NCBI GenBank assembly: GCA_026646335.1
Contig: JAPKFY010000017.1
Span: forward strand, 1 to 32,430
Length of the DNA stretch: 32,430 bases
Source: Aequorivita sp.
GTDB lineage: Bacteria > Bacteroidota > Bacteroidia > Flavobacteriales > Flavobacteriaceae
Reading direction: 5' to 3'
The translations under genes and the position numbers were made by a program. Shown in pieces: positions 16,301 through 24,634 of this stretch. The notes beneath the pieces are model-generated. The model did no database searches, was not told where the DNA came from, and was given only the letters and a program-made list of their open reading frames with translations. Positions within the stretch are counted from its first letter, which is position 1; every line of letters begins with the position of its first letter.

Positions 16301-16477
16301 ATAGGTACAGGCGCCGTTGGTGGACTTTTTGTTGGAACCGTTTTAGGAGTATTCGTAATACCAATTTTGTTTATCCTCTTCCAATGGTTGCAGGAAAAAA
16401 TTTCGGGTACGCCCTCTAAAAATTTAGAAATAATTGGAGAAACAATTGCAGATGAAACATCCAAGATTAATCTTTAA
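13301..16477 (+). CDS. RND (HAE1) multidrug efflux permease, AcrB-like
   Basis: This 1058-residue proton-driven transporter of the inner membrane begins with FINRPVLSTVISIIIVILGVL, the usual first helix, which is why the ATG at 13301 is preferred over an upstream in-frame ATG at 13181 that would overlap the adaptor gene. Other HAE1 hallmarks are LPITQYPDIAPPTI and NAETILESVIIPLEEQING. The proton-relay aspartates are D405 and D406 in GIVVDDAIVVVE, and the matching lysine is K939 in GLLAKNAILIVEFA. Twelve membrane segments and two large periplasmic loops are evident. It works as a trimer with the adaptor and outer-membrane channel of the same operon. All key proton-relay residues are present, so the pump looks functional. 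Confidence 0.95.
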   Translation: MIKTFINRPVLSTVISIIIVILGVLGLSNLPITQYPDIAPPTIQVNASYPGANAETILESVIIPLEEQINGVEGMTYLSSTATNNGTASISVFFDQEVDPDIAAVNIQNRVARANSLLPQAVLQTGVTVSKQQTSALMFLSFYSENKDYDDTYLQNYLKINVIPELQRVNGVGDVSVFGGKDYSMRIWLNPQKLAAYSLMPSDVVAALKEQSLEAAAGALGENNGEAFSYTIKYPGRYKTEQQYSDIVIKALGNGDFLKLSDVAKIELGAQSYSGGSVTNGFPAVNMGIFQTKGSNAQEIIDAIKVELAKVERDLPEGITYYIPYDTNNFLNASIEKVVTTLLEAFLLVFLVVFIFLQDFRSTLIPAIAVPVSIIGTFFFLNLFGYSINLLTLFALVLAIGIVVDDAIVVVEAVHAKIDDGEKSAKKASVDAMHDITGAIVSITLVMSAVFIPVTFIKGPTGVFYEQFGVTLIVAILISAVNALTLTPALCALFLKGHDEKQSSNKPGFVQKFFNGFNRGFKATVNRYGRSVHFLYRNKWITVLILLLAVGGIYWSSSVTKTGFVPDEDRGIIFVNMELPAGSSIDRTHEVNQILYAKIKDLPGIQGVSLIDGRSLISGAGSNYGLGFIRLDNWNDRKADSLSAQAITGKLFGVAAQIPDAQIIFFSPPSIPGFGNSAGAEVNLLDRSGGSFTDLDKANQEFIAKLSARPEVQYAQSSFNTRYPQYEMTLNVPLAKEVGVSVQTIFTTLQGYIGSIFAADFSRFGKQYRVYVQALPEDRATENDLNSIYVRTQSGEMTPITQFVTLKRVYGPQSVTRFNLFNSTKVTAATAPGYSSGDVIKAIEEVKQTLPSNFDIAYSGLTLEEKNAGNQTTTIFILSLVFVYFLLAAQYESYLLPFAVLLSLPVGVFGAYISTQIAGLQNNIYFQIALIMLIGLLAKNAILIVEFALQRRKHGESIVDAAIDGAEARLRPILMTSFAFIFGLMPLVLSSGVGAAGNRSIGTGAVGGLFVGTVLGVFVIPILFILFQWLQEKISGTPSKNLEIIGETIADETSKINL

Positions 16478-16539
16478 ACACAAAGCGGAATGACTATTAG
16501 GATGTTCCATATGTCCTTTAAAAAAATTATTATAGACAG

Positions 16540-17934
16540 ATGAAAAAGAATAGATTTTATACCATAATGCTACTTGTAAGTATTCCGTTTTTACTTGTTT
16601 CTTGCTTTGCGGCAAAAGATTATGAACGTCCACAAATAGTAAATGAAGCCAATTATAGAACGGATAATCTTCCGCAGGACACGCTAACAATAGCTACACT
16701 TTCTTGGAAAGAGTTATTTACAGACCCTATTCTTCAAAATTATATTGAGGAAGGACTTGCCAATAATATAGATATCCGCATTGCTTTACAGCAAATGGCA
16801 ATAGCCGAAGCCTACGTTAAACAAGGAAAAGCAGGTTACTTCCCTACATTAAATGGAACTGCTAAAGCAACCCATCAGGAATTTTCTGAAAGCAGCCAGT
16901 TTGGGGATATTTCTTCAGCAAATCAATTTGAAGTTGCGGGGGGTCTTTCTTGGGAAGCAGATATCTGGGGAAAAATAAGAAGTACAAAACGCGCTTCAGA
17001 TGCCACATACTTACAAACCGTAGCAGCTCACCAAGCCGTAAAGAGCAGGTTGGTGGCAAATATAGCAGCGGCCTACTATCAGCTCTTAGCATTGGACGAG
17101 CAGATTCTCGTGACGGAAGAAACGATACAGACCCGTTCCAAAGGTTTAGAAACTACCATTGCCCTTAAAGATGCCGGAATCGGTACACAAGCAGGAGTTA
17201 AGCAAACCGAGGCACAATTATACACGGCAAAGGCTATCTTGATAGATTTAAAAGCGCAAAGTCGCTTTGTAGAGAATACCTTGTCTATTCTTTTAGGAAG
17301 CGCTCCTCATAACATTACCCGAAGTTCATTAAAAGAACAAGATATTAGTATTCCGTTGGAAACTGGCGTTCCATCACAATTGTTGAGCAACAGACCAGAT
17401 GTTATTGCCGCGGAGTATAGTTTGATCAATGCCTTTGAACTTACAAACGTATCCAGAACCAACTTTTATCCTTCCCTTACGATTGGTGCGAGCGGCGGAT
17501 TTCAAAGTTTGGAACTGGATAAACTGTTTAACTTGAATTCTCTTTTCGCAAGTGTGGTGGGCGGGTTAACGCAACCTATTCTTAACGGTCGAAAAATAAG
17601 AACCCAATATGAAGTTTCGCAGGCACAGCAGGAACAAGCATTGTTGCAATTCAAATACGCATTATTGGTTGCCGGAAAAGAAGTTTCAGACGCTATGTAT
17701 TCCATTGAGGCAGCTACAGAGAAAATAGAGACAAAGAAAAGTGAAAACGAGGCCTACAACTTGGCCGCAGTATATTCTCAGGAATTGCTGGACAATGGCA
17801 TGTCTAATTACTTGGACGTTTTGGTCGCACAAGGATTCGCCCTAAACTCCAGCCTAGATTTGGTTGCAGCAAAAAATGATCGCCTCCAAGCTATTATAGA
17901 TTTATACGAAGCCCTTGGCGGCGGCTGGAGATAA
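16540..17934 (+). CDS. RND efflux outer-membrane channel (NodT/OprM family), lipoprotein
   Basis: This 464-residue TolC-like protein has a lipoprotein signal ending in LVSC (Cys22). It contains the duplicated outer-membrane efflux repeat: a first half around WKELFTDPILQNYIEEGLANNIDIRIALQQ, and a second half starting near SNRPDVIAAEYSLINAFELTNVSRTNFYPSLTI. The block GGLTQPILNGRKIRTQYEVSQAQQEQALLQF is characteristic of the OprM/NodT group. It is the last gene of the pump operon, 62 bp after the permease, and is followed by a strong terminator. It forms the trimeric exit duct. The small gap before it shows no separate promoter that I can defend. Confidence 0.93.
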   Translation: MKKNRFYTIMLLVSIPFLLVSCFAAKDYERPQIVNEANYRTDNLPQDTLTIATLSWKELFTDPILQNYIEEGLANNIDIRIALQQMAIAEAYVKQGKAGYFPTLNGTAKATHQEFSESSQFGDISSANQFEVAGGLSWEADIWGKIRSTKRASDATYLQTVAAHQAVKSRLVANIAAAYYQLLALDEQILVTEETIQTRSKGLETTIALKDAGIGTQAGVKQTEAQLYTAKAILIDLKAQSRFVENTLSILLGSAPHNITRSSLKEQDISIPLETGVPSQLLSNRPDVIAAEYSLINAFELTNVSRTNFYPSLTIGASGGFQSLELDKLFNLNSLFASVVGGLTQPILNGRKIRTQYEVSQAQQEQALLQFKYALLVAGKEVSDAMYSIEAATEKIETKKSENEAYNLAAVYSQELLDNGMSNYLDVLVAQGFALNSSLDLVAAKNDRLQAIIDLYEALGGGWR

Positions 17935-17968
17935 GACTTTTTCTTTTGGTTAATTAGTTGGTTGATAG

Positions 17969-18003
17969 ACTGCCTTAGCGTTTTTGCTGGGGCGGTTTTT
18001 TTT
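17969..18003 (+). terminator. Rho-independent terminator of the RND operon
   Basis: ACTGCCTTAGC (17969-17979) pairs over 11 positions (three G-U) with GCTGGGGCGGT (17986-17996) around the loop GTTTTT. A run of eight T residues follows immediately. It lies 34 bp after the channel gene. Confidence 0.9.
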
Positions 18004-18053
18004 ATGTTTATACGTTTTGAAGCTAGTGAGAACTTATTTCATATTTTCGTAAT

Positions 18054-20537
18054 ATGAAAAATCTGCCATTTCTATTTCTTCTTTTTTTGGTGCTATTTAT
18101 TTCGTGTGAAGAATCAGCAAATGAAACGATTTCACTAAACAATGATTGGCAATTTTCCGAAACGGGAAACCAAAATTGGCAAGCTGCAGAAGTGCCGGGA
18201 ACCGTGCAAGCAGATTTATTGCGATTAGGGAAAATTCCCGATCCATTTTTGAAGAATAATGAAGACTCCATTCAATGGATTTCAACAAAAAACTGGCAGT
18301 ATAAAAAAAACTTTTCTGTTTCAGAAGAAACTTTAAAAAGAACAAAGCATTTTTTGAAGTTTGAAGGGCTCGATACATACGCCGAAGTTTTTCTCAATGA
18401 CAGTTTAATCCTTTCCGCAAACAACGCCTTCCGAAGTTGGGAAATAGATTTAAGCGATGCCTTAAAAGCTGAAAATGAACTTTTGGTGATTTTCAAAAGC
18501 CCAGATTCCATTGAAATAAGGGAAGCTGAAAAGTTAGAATATGAGCTTCCCGGCGGCAATCGCGTTTTCACCCGAAAACCCCAATATCAATACGGTTGGG
18601 ATTGGGCGCCAACAATAAAAACCATCGGCATTTGGCGAAATGTTTCTTTAATGAGTTATGGAGTTGCAAGAATAAAAGACACTTTTCTTGAAACAAAATC
18701 CATTTCAGATTCACTGGCAGAAATTGTCGCAAAGTTTGAAATTGAAACCCTAAAAGAGGAAGAAATAACTTATAAAATCACCAATAAAAACACATCCGAA
18801 ACTTTTTCTTCAACCGTAAAAACCAAAGCTGGCCAAAGCGACTATCAAATCCCTTTCAGCATAAAAAATCCAAAACTTTGGTGGACACATAATTTGGGCG
18901 AACCATTTCTTTACGACATTCAAATTGAACTAATTCACAATAAAAGTTCATTAGAAACATATTCAAAAAAACTTGGCATCCGTTCTATTGAATTACTCAC
19001 CGAAAAAGATTCCATAGGCGAAAGTTTTTACTTCAAATTAAATGGAAAACCCGTTTACATGAAAGGCGCCAATTACATTCCGCAACAAATGTTTCAGCCA
19101 AAAGTTGACCGTGAAAAACATGAAAAATTTTTCGCTGATGTTGCTGAATCGAATATGAATATGCTTCGCGTTTGGGGTGGCGGCATTTATGAAGACAACT
19201 ATTTCTACGAATTGTGTGATGAAAAGGGAATTTTAGTTTGGCAGGATTTTATGTTTGCCTGTGCTATGTATCCAGGCGATGCCGCATTTTTGGAAAACGC
19301 AAAACAGGAAGCCATTGAAAACGTAAAACGCTTGCGAGGTCATCCAAGTTTGGCACTTTGGTGCGGCAATAATGAAAACAGTGAAGGTTGGCAGCGTTGG
19401 GGCTGGCAGGACGATAAAACTGAAGTACAAAAGCAAGGAATTTGGGAAAGTTATTACGCCCTTTTCAACTATATCCTGCCACGCGCTGTGGATAGTTTAA
19501 GTCCAAAAATTAGTTATTGGGAAAGTTCCCCAAAGTACGGTCGTGGCGACAAACGCTACCAATTTGAGGGCGATGCGCACGATTGGTGGGTTTGGCACGA
19601 TGGCTATCCATTTGAACATTTTGAGGAAGAAGTGCCGCGGTTTATGAGCGAATTTGGGTTTCAGTCTTTTCCAAATGTTGAAACTTTAAAATATGCCACT
19701 GGAAGAGATTCCATTATTCTGAATGACCCTCTCTTTGCAAACCATCAAAAACATGCACGAGGTTTTAAAATTATCGGAGATTATATGGCGCGCGATTTCC
19801 CTGTTCCTCAAAATGCAGAAGATTACGTTTATATGAGCCAACTTTTGCAAGCACGTGGAATTACGAAGGGAATTCACGCCCAGCGCCGCGCAAAACCCTA
19901 CAATATGGGCACACTTTATTGGCAATTGAATGACTGTTGGCCGGCTGTTTCGTGGTCCAGTATAGATTATTTGGGCAATTGGAAAGCACTTCAATATAAG
20001 GCAAAAAAAGCCTTTGACAATGTGTTGATTTCTGCAGAGGAAAAGAATGATTCGCTCATTATTTTTGTGGTGAACGATACTTTTGAAACTATTAAAGATT
20101 CACTTTCTTTGAAATTGATAGATTTTGATGGAAAGTTGATCTATGAAAAAGAAATTTCTGCTGAAAGCCCACAAAACAGTTGTGAAGTACTATTTTCACT
20201 TCCATTGAAAACTTTGAAATTTGACAAAGCATCCTGTGTTTTAAAAGTGAATTTTTGGGAAAGTGAATACCTGCATTATTTTGCAAAACCGAAAGATTTG
20301 AAGCTGGAGAAGGATGAAATTGAAACCGAAACCGAAAAGACAACGGGAGGATTTTGGGTAACGCTTTCATCAAAAACCCTTCAAAAAAACGTATTTTTAA
20401 TGACTAATGAAAAGGGAAAATTTGAAGATAATTACTTCGATCTGTTGCCGAATGAACCAAAGACTATTCTTTTTTCAACGGAAAGCAAATCAATTCCAAA
20501 ACTGAAATTCAAAACCTTGAACCAATTTATCCAATAG
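18054..20537 (+). CDS. Beta-mannosidase, GH2 family, lipoprotein
   Basis: This 827-residue exported enzyme has a lipoprotein signal ending in FISC (Cys18). The N-terminal sugar-binding domain has SLNNDWQF and VPGTVQADLL, typical of GH2 mannosidases, and the YQYGWDWAP block is also characteristic. In the catalytic barrel, WCGNNEN supplies the acid/base Glu441 and FMSEFGFQSFP the nucleophile Glu533. GTLYWQLNDCWPAVSWSS closes the active site. It would remove non-reducing beta-mannose, for example from N-glycan cores or manno-oligosaccharides. The GH20 gene follows after only 2 bp, so the two enzymes are almost certainly produced together. Length and motifs are complete. Confidence 0.94.
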   Translation: MKNLPFLFLLFLVLFISCEESANETISLNNDWQFSETGNQNWQAAEVPGTVQADLLRLGKIPDPFLKNNEDSIQWISTKNWQYKKNFSVSEETLKRTKHFLKFEGLDTYAEVFLNDSLILSANNAFRSWEIDLSDALKAENELLVIFKSPDSIEIREAEKLEYELPGGNRVFTRKPQYQYGWDWAPTIKTIGIWRNVSLMSYGVARIKDTFLETKSISDSLAEIVAKFEIETLKEEEITYKITNKNTSETFSSTVKTKAGQSDYQIPFSIKNPKLWWTHNLGEPFLYDIQIELIHNKSSLETYSKKLGIRSIELLTEKDSIGESFYFKLNGKPVYMKGANYIPQQMFQPKVDREKHEKFFADVAESNMNMLRVWGGGIYEDNYFYELCDEKGILVWQDFMFACAMYPGDAAFLENAKQEAIENVKRLRGHPSLALWCGNNENSEGWQRWGWQDDKTEVQKQGIWESYYALFNYILPRAVDSLSPKISYWESSPKYGRGDKRYQFEGDAHDWWVWHDGYPFEHFEEEVPRFMSEFGFQSFPNVETLKYATGRDSIILNDPLFANHQKHARGFKIIGDYMARDFPVPQNAEDYVYMSQLLQARGITKGIHAQRRAKPYNMGTLYWQLNDCWPAVSWSSIDYLGNWKALQYKAKKAFDNVLISAEEKNDSLIIFVVNDTFETIKDSLSLKLIDFDGKLIYEKEISAESPQNSCEVLFSLPLKTLKFDKASCVLKVNFWESEYLHYFAKPKDLKLEKDEIETETEKTTGGFWVTLSSKTLQKNVFLMTNEKGKFEDNYFDLLPNEPKTILFSTESKSIPKLKFKTLNQFIQ

Positions 20538-20539
20538 CT

Positions 20540-22831
20540 ATGCGAAATATTTTAGCCGTAATCCTCACATTATTTTGTGCAAACGTTTTTTCGCAAAACA
20601 CTGAAGTGGAATTAATTCCAAAACCGCAATCCATTGAATTAAAAACGGGAAGTTTCAAAATTGATAAAAACACAACTATCTATTTTGAACCAGAATTCGA
20701 AATCGCTGAAAATTTTCTTCAAGATTTTCTTCAAAGCGGAGCGGGATTTTCACTTAAAAAAGCTTCAGAAAAAGAAGCCAATATAATCTTCGAAAAAGAC
20801 GCTTCCCAACCTTCGGAAGGATATCTATTGGATATTTCAAATTTAAAAATTAGCGTTAAAGCCAGCGATGCGAGTGGAGCATTTTATGCAGTTCAGACTT
20901 TGCGACAACTGCTTCCGCCGGAATTGGAAAAATCTCTAGCTCCCAAAGAGAGAAATAAAAGCTTTTTGATTCCACAGCTCACAATTACTGATTTCCCAAA
21001 ATTTCAATACCGCGGAATGCATTTGGACGTTTCCCGACATTTTTTCGATAAGGAATTTGTGAAAAAATATATCGCCAATCTCGCTTTGCTAAAAATGAAT
21101 AAATTTCATTGGCACCTTACCGACGATCAAGGGTGGCGAATAGAAATAAAAAAATATCCCGAGCTAACTGCAAAAGGAGCTTTCCGCGAAGAAACGCGGA
21201 TTGGTCATTACGAAGACAAACCAGAACTTTATGACGGCAAACGTTACGGCGGGTTTTATACGCAGGAAGACATAAAGGAAGTGGTTGCTTTTGCCGCAAC
21301 GCAAAACGTGACCATTATCCCAGAAATTGAAATGCCTGGCCACGCACAGGCCGCCATTAGCTCCTATCCTGAATTGGGGTGCACGGGAAAACAAATTCCC
21401 GTAGCCACAACTTGGGGCGTATTTGAGGATATTTTCTGCCCGAAAGAAGAAACTTTCACCTTCTTGGAAAATGTTTTAAGTGAAGTTATTCCTTTATTTC
21501 CAGGCGAATATATTCACATTGGTGGCGACGAGGCTCCTAAATTGCGATGGAAAAATTGTGCCCACTGCCAGAAATTGATAAAGGATAAAAACCTAAAAGA
21601 TGAAAATGGTTTGCAGAGTTATTTTATCCATAGAATTGAAGAATTTGTAAATAGCAAAGGCAAGAAAATAATTGGTTGGGACGAGATTTTGGAAGGCGGT
21701 CTTGCGCCAAATGCAACGGTAATGTCGTGGCGCGGTATGCAGGGTGGGATTGATGCCGCAAGACAAAAGCACGAAGTAATTATGACGCCAGTTTCGCACT
21801 GCTATTTTGATTATTACCAAAGTGAAAACCTAGATGAACCTGTGGCAATTGGCGGTTTTCTTCCGTTGAAAAAGGTGTATTCCTTCAATCCAATTCCGGA
21901 TGAATTAAATGCTGAAGAAGCAAAATACATCCTCGGAGCACAAGCCAATTTATGGACGGAATACATTCCAACCGAAAAACAAGTGGAATATATGGTTTTC
22001 CCGAGAGCACTTGCTATTAGCGAGGTTACGTGGAGTGGGCCTTCCACAAATTTTGAAAAGGACTATCCCGATTTCTTTTCGCGAGTTGAAGATTTTATGA
22101 AACGATTGGATGCCTTGAATATTAATTACGCCAATTATTTATATGAAATTGAAGGCAAAATCTTGAAAGTCGACGGAAAGATTTTTTATGAATTGACCAC
22201 GCCCACGAAGGGGAAGGAAATCCGCTATTCCATAAATAATTCTAAAGTTGAAGTTTATTCAAAACCAATTCTAATTGAAAAGGATTCAAAGATTACGGCG
22301 AATGTTTTTAAAAATGGCGAAAAATTGGGGCGTAACTTTTCCGAAGAAATAAAATATCACAAAGGAATTACTGCAGAAATCTCACTGAATATCCCGCCAA
22401 ATCCAGCATATGCAGCAGGCGGAAAAGAAGCATTGATAAATGGAATCTCTGGCAGCGACAAACGCTATGGCGACAAAGAGTGGCTGGGCTTTTGGGGTGA
22501 TGACTTGGAGATTACGATAGATTTGGGAAAGCAAATGGAAGTACATTCCATAAAAACCCGATTTTTCAATTCGCCTGGCGTATGGATTTATTCTCCCAAA
22601 GAGTTTTCCATTTCCTGCGAGAATGCGGATGGGAAGAAGGTTTCTTATTTGAAGAATATAAAACTGGAAGACCAAAACAAAATTAGCGTTCAAGTTGATT
22701 TGGTCGAAAATTTTTCCCTCAAAACAAGGTATATAAAAATAAAGGTCCCAAATTATGGGATGATCCCTGACGGCTTGCAAGGTGCGGGCCACAAAGCTTG
22801 GACGTTTATTGACGAAATAATAGTTGAATGA
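20540..22831 (+). CDS. Beta-N-acetylhexosaminidase, GH20 family
   Basis: This 763-residue exported enzyme has a Sec signal (MRNILAVILTLFCANVFSQ). A GH20b N-terminal domain (residues ~25-150) precedes the GH20 barrel, which opens with YRGMHLDVSRHFF and NKFHWHLTDDQGWRIEI. HIGGDEAP supplies the catalytic pair Asp330-Glu331, and VMSWRGMQGG and NLWTEYIPTE follow. The C-terminal ~190 residues hold an Fn3-like segment and a discoidin-like domain (WLGFWGDDLEITIDLG), often carbohydrate-binding. It cleaves terminal GlcNAc/GalNAc. With the upstream beta-mannosidase it could dismantle the Man-beta-GlcNAc core of N-glycans; that pairing is an inference. A palindromic repeat starts 3 bp after the stop. Confidence 0.94.
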   Translation: MRNILAVILTLFCANVFSQNTEVELIPKPQSIELKTGSFKIDKNTTIYFEPEFEIAENFLQDFLQSGAGFSLKKASEKEANIIFEKDASQPSEGYLLDISNLKISVKASDASGAFYAVQTLRQLLPPELEKSLAPKERNKSFLIPQLTITDFPKFQYRGMHLDVSRHFFDKEFVKKYIANLALLKMNKFHWHLTDDQGWRIEIKKYPELTAKGAFREETRIGHYEDKPELYDGKRYGGFYTQEDIKEVVAFAATQNVTIIPEIEMPGHAQAAISSYPELGCTGKQIPVATTWGVFEDIFCPKEETFTFLENVLSEVIPLFPGEYIHIGGDEAPKLRWKNCAHCQKLIKDKNLKDENGLQSYFIHRIEEFVNSKGKKIIGWDEILEGGLAPNATVMSWRGMQGGIDAARQKHEVIMTPVSHCYFDYYQSENLDEPVAIGGFLPLKKVYSFNPIPDELNAEEAKYILGAQANLWTEYIPTEKQVEYMVFPRALAISEVTWSGPSTNFEKDYPDFFSRVEDFMKRLDALNINYANYLYEIEGKILKVDGKIFYELTTPTKGKEIRYSINNSKVEVYSKPILIEKDSKITANVFKNGEKLGRNFSEEIKYHKGITAEISLNIPPNPAYAAGGKEALINGISGSDKRYGDKEWLGFWGDDLEITIDLGKQMEVHSIKTRFFNSPGVWIYSPKEFSISCENADGKKVSYLKNIKLEDQNKISVQVDLVENFSLKTRYIKIKVPNYGMIPDGLQGAGHKAWTFIDEIIVE

Positions 22832-22834
22832 TTT

Positions 22835-22867
22835 AACTTTGACAAAGTTTTAAACTTTGTCAAAGTT
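22835..22867. repeat. REP-A palindrome at the start of cutC (33 bp)
   Basis: AACTTTGACAAAGTTT (22835-22850) and AAACTTTGTCAAAGTT (22852-22867) are perfect reverse complements around a single central T. Each arm is itself nearly palindromic. The only plausible cutC start codons, TTG at 22857 and TTG at 22866, lie in the right arm. The same unit recurs before dinB and, split, beside the transposase gene. Confidence 0.85.
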
Positions 22868-23600
22868 GAGTTATATACAAATTGAAATCTGCGCAAACAG
22901 TTTTGAAAGCGCCAAAGCCGCGCAACTTGCCGGCGCAAACCGAATAGAACTTTGTACCGAACTTTCGGTGGGCGGACTTACGCCAAGCCTCGGTTTAATT
23001 GAAAAAGTGGTTTCAGAATTGAATATTCCTGCCCACGTTTTAATTCGTCCGCGAAGTGGAAATTTCACGTATTCTTCATCGGAATTTGATGTGATGTTGC
23101 GCGATATTGCGTTCTGCAAAGAGTTGGGTTGTGAAGGAATTGTAAGCGGGTTTTTAAGTTCGGAAAACAAAATTGATTTTGAAAAAACGAAGCAATTGAT
23201 TGCAGCTTCCGAAGGAATGGAATTCACTTTTCACCGGGCTTTTGATTGGGTGGAAAACCCTTTGGAAGAGCTTCAAAATTTAATTGATTTAAAAGTGAAT
23301 AGATTGCTTTCTTCGGGACAAAAACCGACAGCGATTGAAGGGATCTCACTGTTGAAAGAACTTCAAGACATTGCAAAAGGCGAGATAGAAATTATGCCCG
23401 GAGGCGGAATCAATTTAGAAAATGCCTCGAAATTTAAAGAAGCTGGATTTAAAAGCATTCATCTTTCCGCAACAATCAAAAAGCAAGTACTTCCGAAAAA
23501 ACCGAAAGTTTCTATGCACAGCGATGCCTTTTTTGAAGAGGGAATTGTGGCAACTTCAAGTGCAGAAATTATTCAAAAAATAAAAGCGCTTTTAGCGTAA
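22857..23600 (+). CDS. cutC: CutC family protein (copper homeostasis)
   Basis: This 247-residue cytoplasmic TIM-barrel protein of the CutC family has IEICANSFESAKAAQLAGANRIELC, GGLTPSLGLI, VLIRPRSGNF, FHRAFDW and GGGINLEN, all family hallmarks. The biochemical role is unsettled: copper tolerance was the original proposal and is disputed. No ATG is available; an in-frame TAA lies at 22851-22853 and the candidate starts are TTG at 22857 or 22866, both within the REP-A palindrome. Since E. coli CutC starts close to the LLEICCYS strand, TTG at 22866 (giving a protein starting (M)SYIQIEIC) is equally likely. It lies 25 bp after the GH20 gene and may be read through from it. Its 3' end overlaps the convergent YciI-like gene by 9 bp. 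Confidence 0.85.
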   Translation: MSKLSYIQIEICANSFESAKAAQLAGANRIELCTELSVGGLTPSLGLIEKVVSELNIPAHVLIRPRSGNFTYSSSEFDVMLRDIAFCKELGCEGIVSGFLSSENKIDFEKTKQLIAASEGMEFTFHRAFDWVENPLEELQNLIDLKVNRLLSSGQKPTAIEGISLLKELQDIAKGEIEIMPGGGINLENASKFKEAGFKSIHLSATIKKQVLPKKPKVSMHSDAFFEEGIVATSSAEIIQKIKALLA

Positions 23601-24086
23601 CGGAAAACCCTTTGCCGCCCACCACGGGTGGATTTCAATTTCCAACCTTCCCGATTTCACCATGGGGTCCATATTCGCCAAACTGTCGGCCATTTTTTGG
23701 GTAGGAACATTGTAAATAGTGATGCCGCGGATATCTCCGTCATCACCAAAGGGACCTGAAATGTCCGCATAACCTTCCTCGTACATGCTGCCCAAATGTG
23801 CTAAATGCAGCTTTTGTAGGCTGTCTGCTTCTTCTTTTGTTTGGGAACGGGTGGGTCCTTTTTTTAGAAATGCAATAAAATATTGTTGCATTAAAATGGT
23901 ATCGCCAGATTTTTCATCGACGTAATCAAAAGTTTGAAAACCTTTTTCGGTCAATTCCGCTTTCAGTTGCGCCATTGGCATTGTTTCTTCCTCTGGGCAA
24001 GGTTCGGTTATGTATTCCTTTTCAATTTTAGTTTCACAACTTAAAACGGTTATTCCTAAAATTGCAACAAGTAATTTAGTTTTCAT
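23592..24086 (-). CDS. YciI-like domain lipoprotein
   Basis: This 164-residue lipoprotein has a signal ending in VLSC (Cys17), a charged linker of ~40 residues, and a C-terminal domain resembling the YCII/dimeric alpha-beta barrel fold: QQYFIAFLKKGPTRSQ, then LQKLHLAHLGSMYEEGYADISGPFGDDGDIRGITIY, then DPMVKSGRLEIEIHPWW. The H-x-x-H-L and GPF-D-G pattern is typical of YciI proteins. Catalytic function is not established for this family, and an exported version is less common. The start codon lies inside the 3' end of the upstream CYTH gene (11-bp overlap), indicating coupled translation. It converges with cutC. Confidence 0.8.
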   Translation of the reverse strand: MKTKLLVAILGITVLSCETKIEKEYITEPCPEEETMPMAQLKAELTEKGFQTFDYVDEKSGDTILMQQYFIAFLKKGPTRSQTKEEADSLQKLHLAHLGSMYEEGYADISGPFGDDGDIRGITIYNVPTQKMADSLANMDPMVKSGRLEIEIHPWWAAKGFPLR

Positions 24087-24555
24087 TTGTCCAAGTTTTA
24101 AAAGGGTTTTTACTCAAATTTGAGTTGTAATATTTAACATCGCCCGTAACTTCTTTTCCCAGCCAATCGGGTTTTGAAAAGGGTTCATTTTCTGAACCGA
24201 GCTCTATTTCGGCAATAATTAATCCTTTGTTTTCACCCATAAAATCATCTACTTCAAAAGTATGGTCACCGCTTGAAATTTCATAACGGGTTTTTTCAAT
24301 AATGCCCGGTTCACAAAGGTGAAGCAATTCTTCGGCTTCTGCTAGCGAGATTTGTTTTTCCCACTCAAAACGCGAAAGACCCGATTTGTTGGATTTGCCT
24401 TTAATAGTAATAAAACCATCACTTCCCTGCACGCGAACACGCACCGTTCGCTCGGGATGGGTGTTCAAAAAACCCTGTACAATGTGTGTGCGTTTGTGGG
24501 CTTCATTTTTAAAAGCTTCGGAAGTGACCAAGAATTTGCGTTCTATTTCATGCAT
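24076..24555 (-). CDS. CYTH domain protein (triphosphate tunnel metalloenzyme)
   Basis: This 159-residue cytoplasmic protein begins with HEIERKFLV, the ExExK metal/triphosphate signature (Glu3, Glu5, Lys7) of the CYTH superfamily. Further tunnel strands carry the expected charged residues: RTVRVRVQGSDGFITIKGK, RFEWEKQIS, EKTRYEI and LIIAEIELGSE. Bacterial short CYTH proteins of this type are usually inorganic triphosphatases or of unknown phosphohydrolase activity; class IV adenylate cyclase is possible but less likely. It is co-directional and overlapping with the YciI-like gene. The gap to the next gene upstream (24556-24634) is filled by a REP-B repeat pair. Confidence 0.88.
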   Translation of the reverse strand: MHEIERKFLVTSEAFKNEAHKRTHIVQGFLNTHPERTVRVRVQGSDGFITIKGKSNKSGLSRFEWEKQISLAEAEELLHLCEPGIIEKTRYEISSGDHTFEVDDFMGENKGLIIAEIELGSENEPFSKPDWLGKEVTGDVKYYNSNLSKNPFKTWTNEN

Positions 24556-24574
24556 GTTTATTTCTATATTACGT

Positions 24575-24630
24575 TGTCAGGTTGAGCGCAGTCGAAACCT
24601 CTTAGTTGTCCTCGACTCGCTCGAACAGAC
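24575..24630. repeat. REP-B inverted pair between the CYTH and NAD(P)-binding genes
   Basis: The left unit (24575-24600, core GGTTGAGCGCAGTCGAAACC) and a diverged inverted unit (24608-24630, core CTCGACTCGCTCGAACAGAC) face each other across about 7 bases. The left unit matches 25 of 26 bases with a copy inside the adjacent gene at 24856-24881. Core sequences of this kind are, from memory, abundant dispersed repeats in flavobacteria. Confidence 0.75.
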
Positions 24631-24634
24631 CTTT

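Noticed and set aside
18014-18049. Promoter TTTG-N22-TATTTTCG before the beta-mannosidase gene
   Set aside because: It would place the transcription start at or after the ATG at 18054, and the -7 match is imperfect.
22835-22867. Rho-independent terminator of the GH20 gene
   Set aside because: The hairpin is AT-rich with no following T-tract, and identical copies occur at other gene starts, so it is better read as a dispersed repeat.
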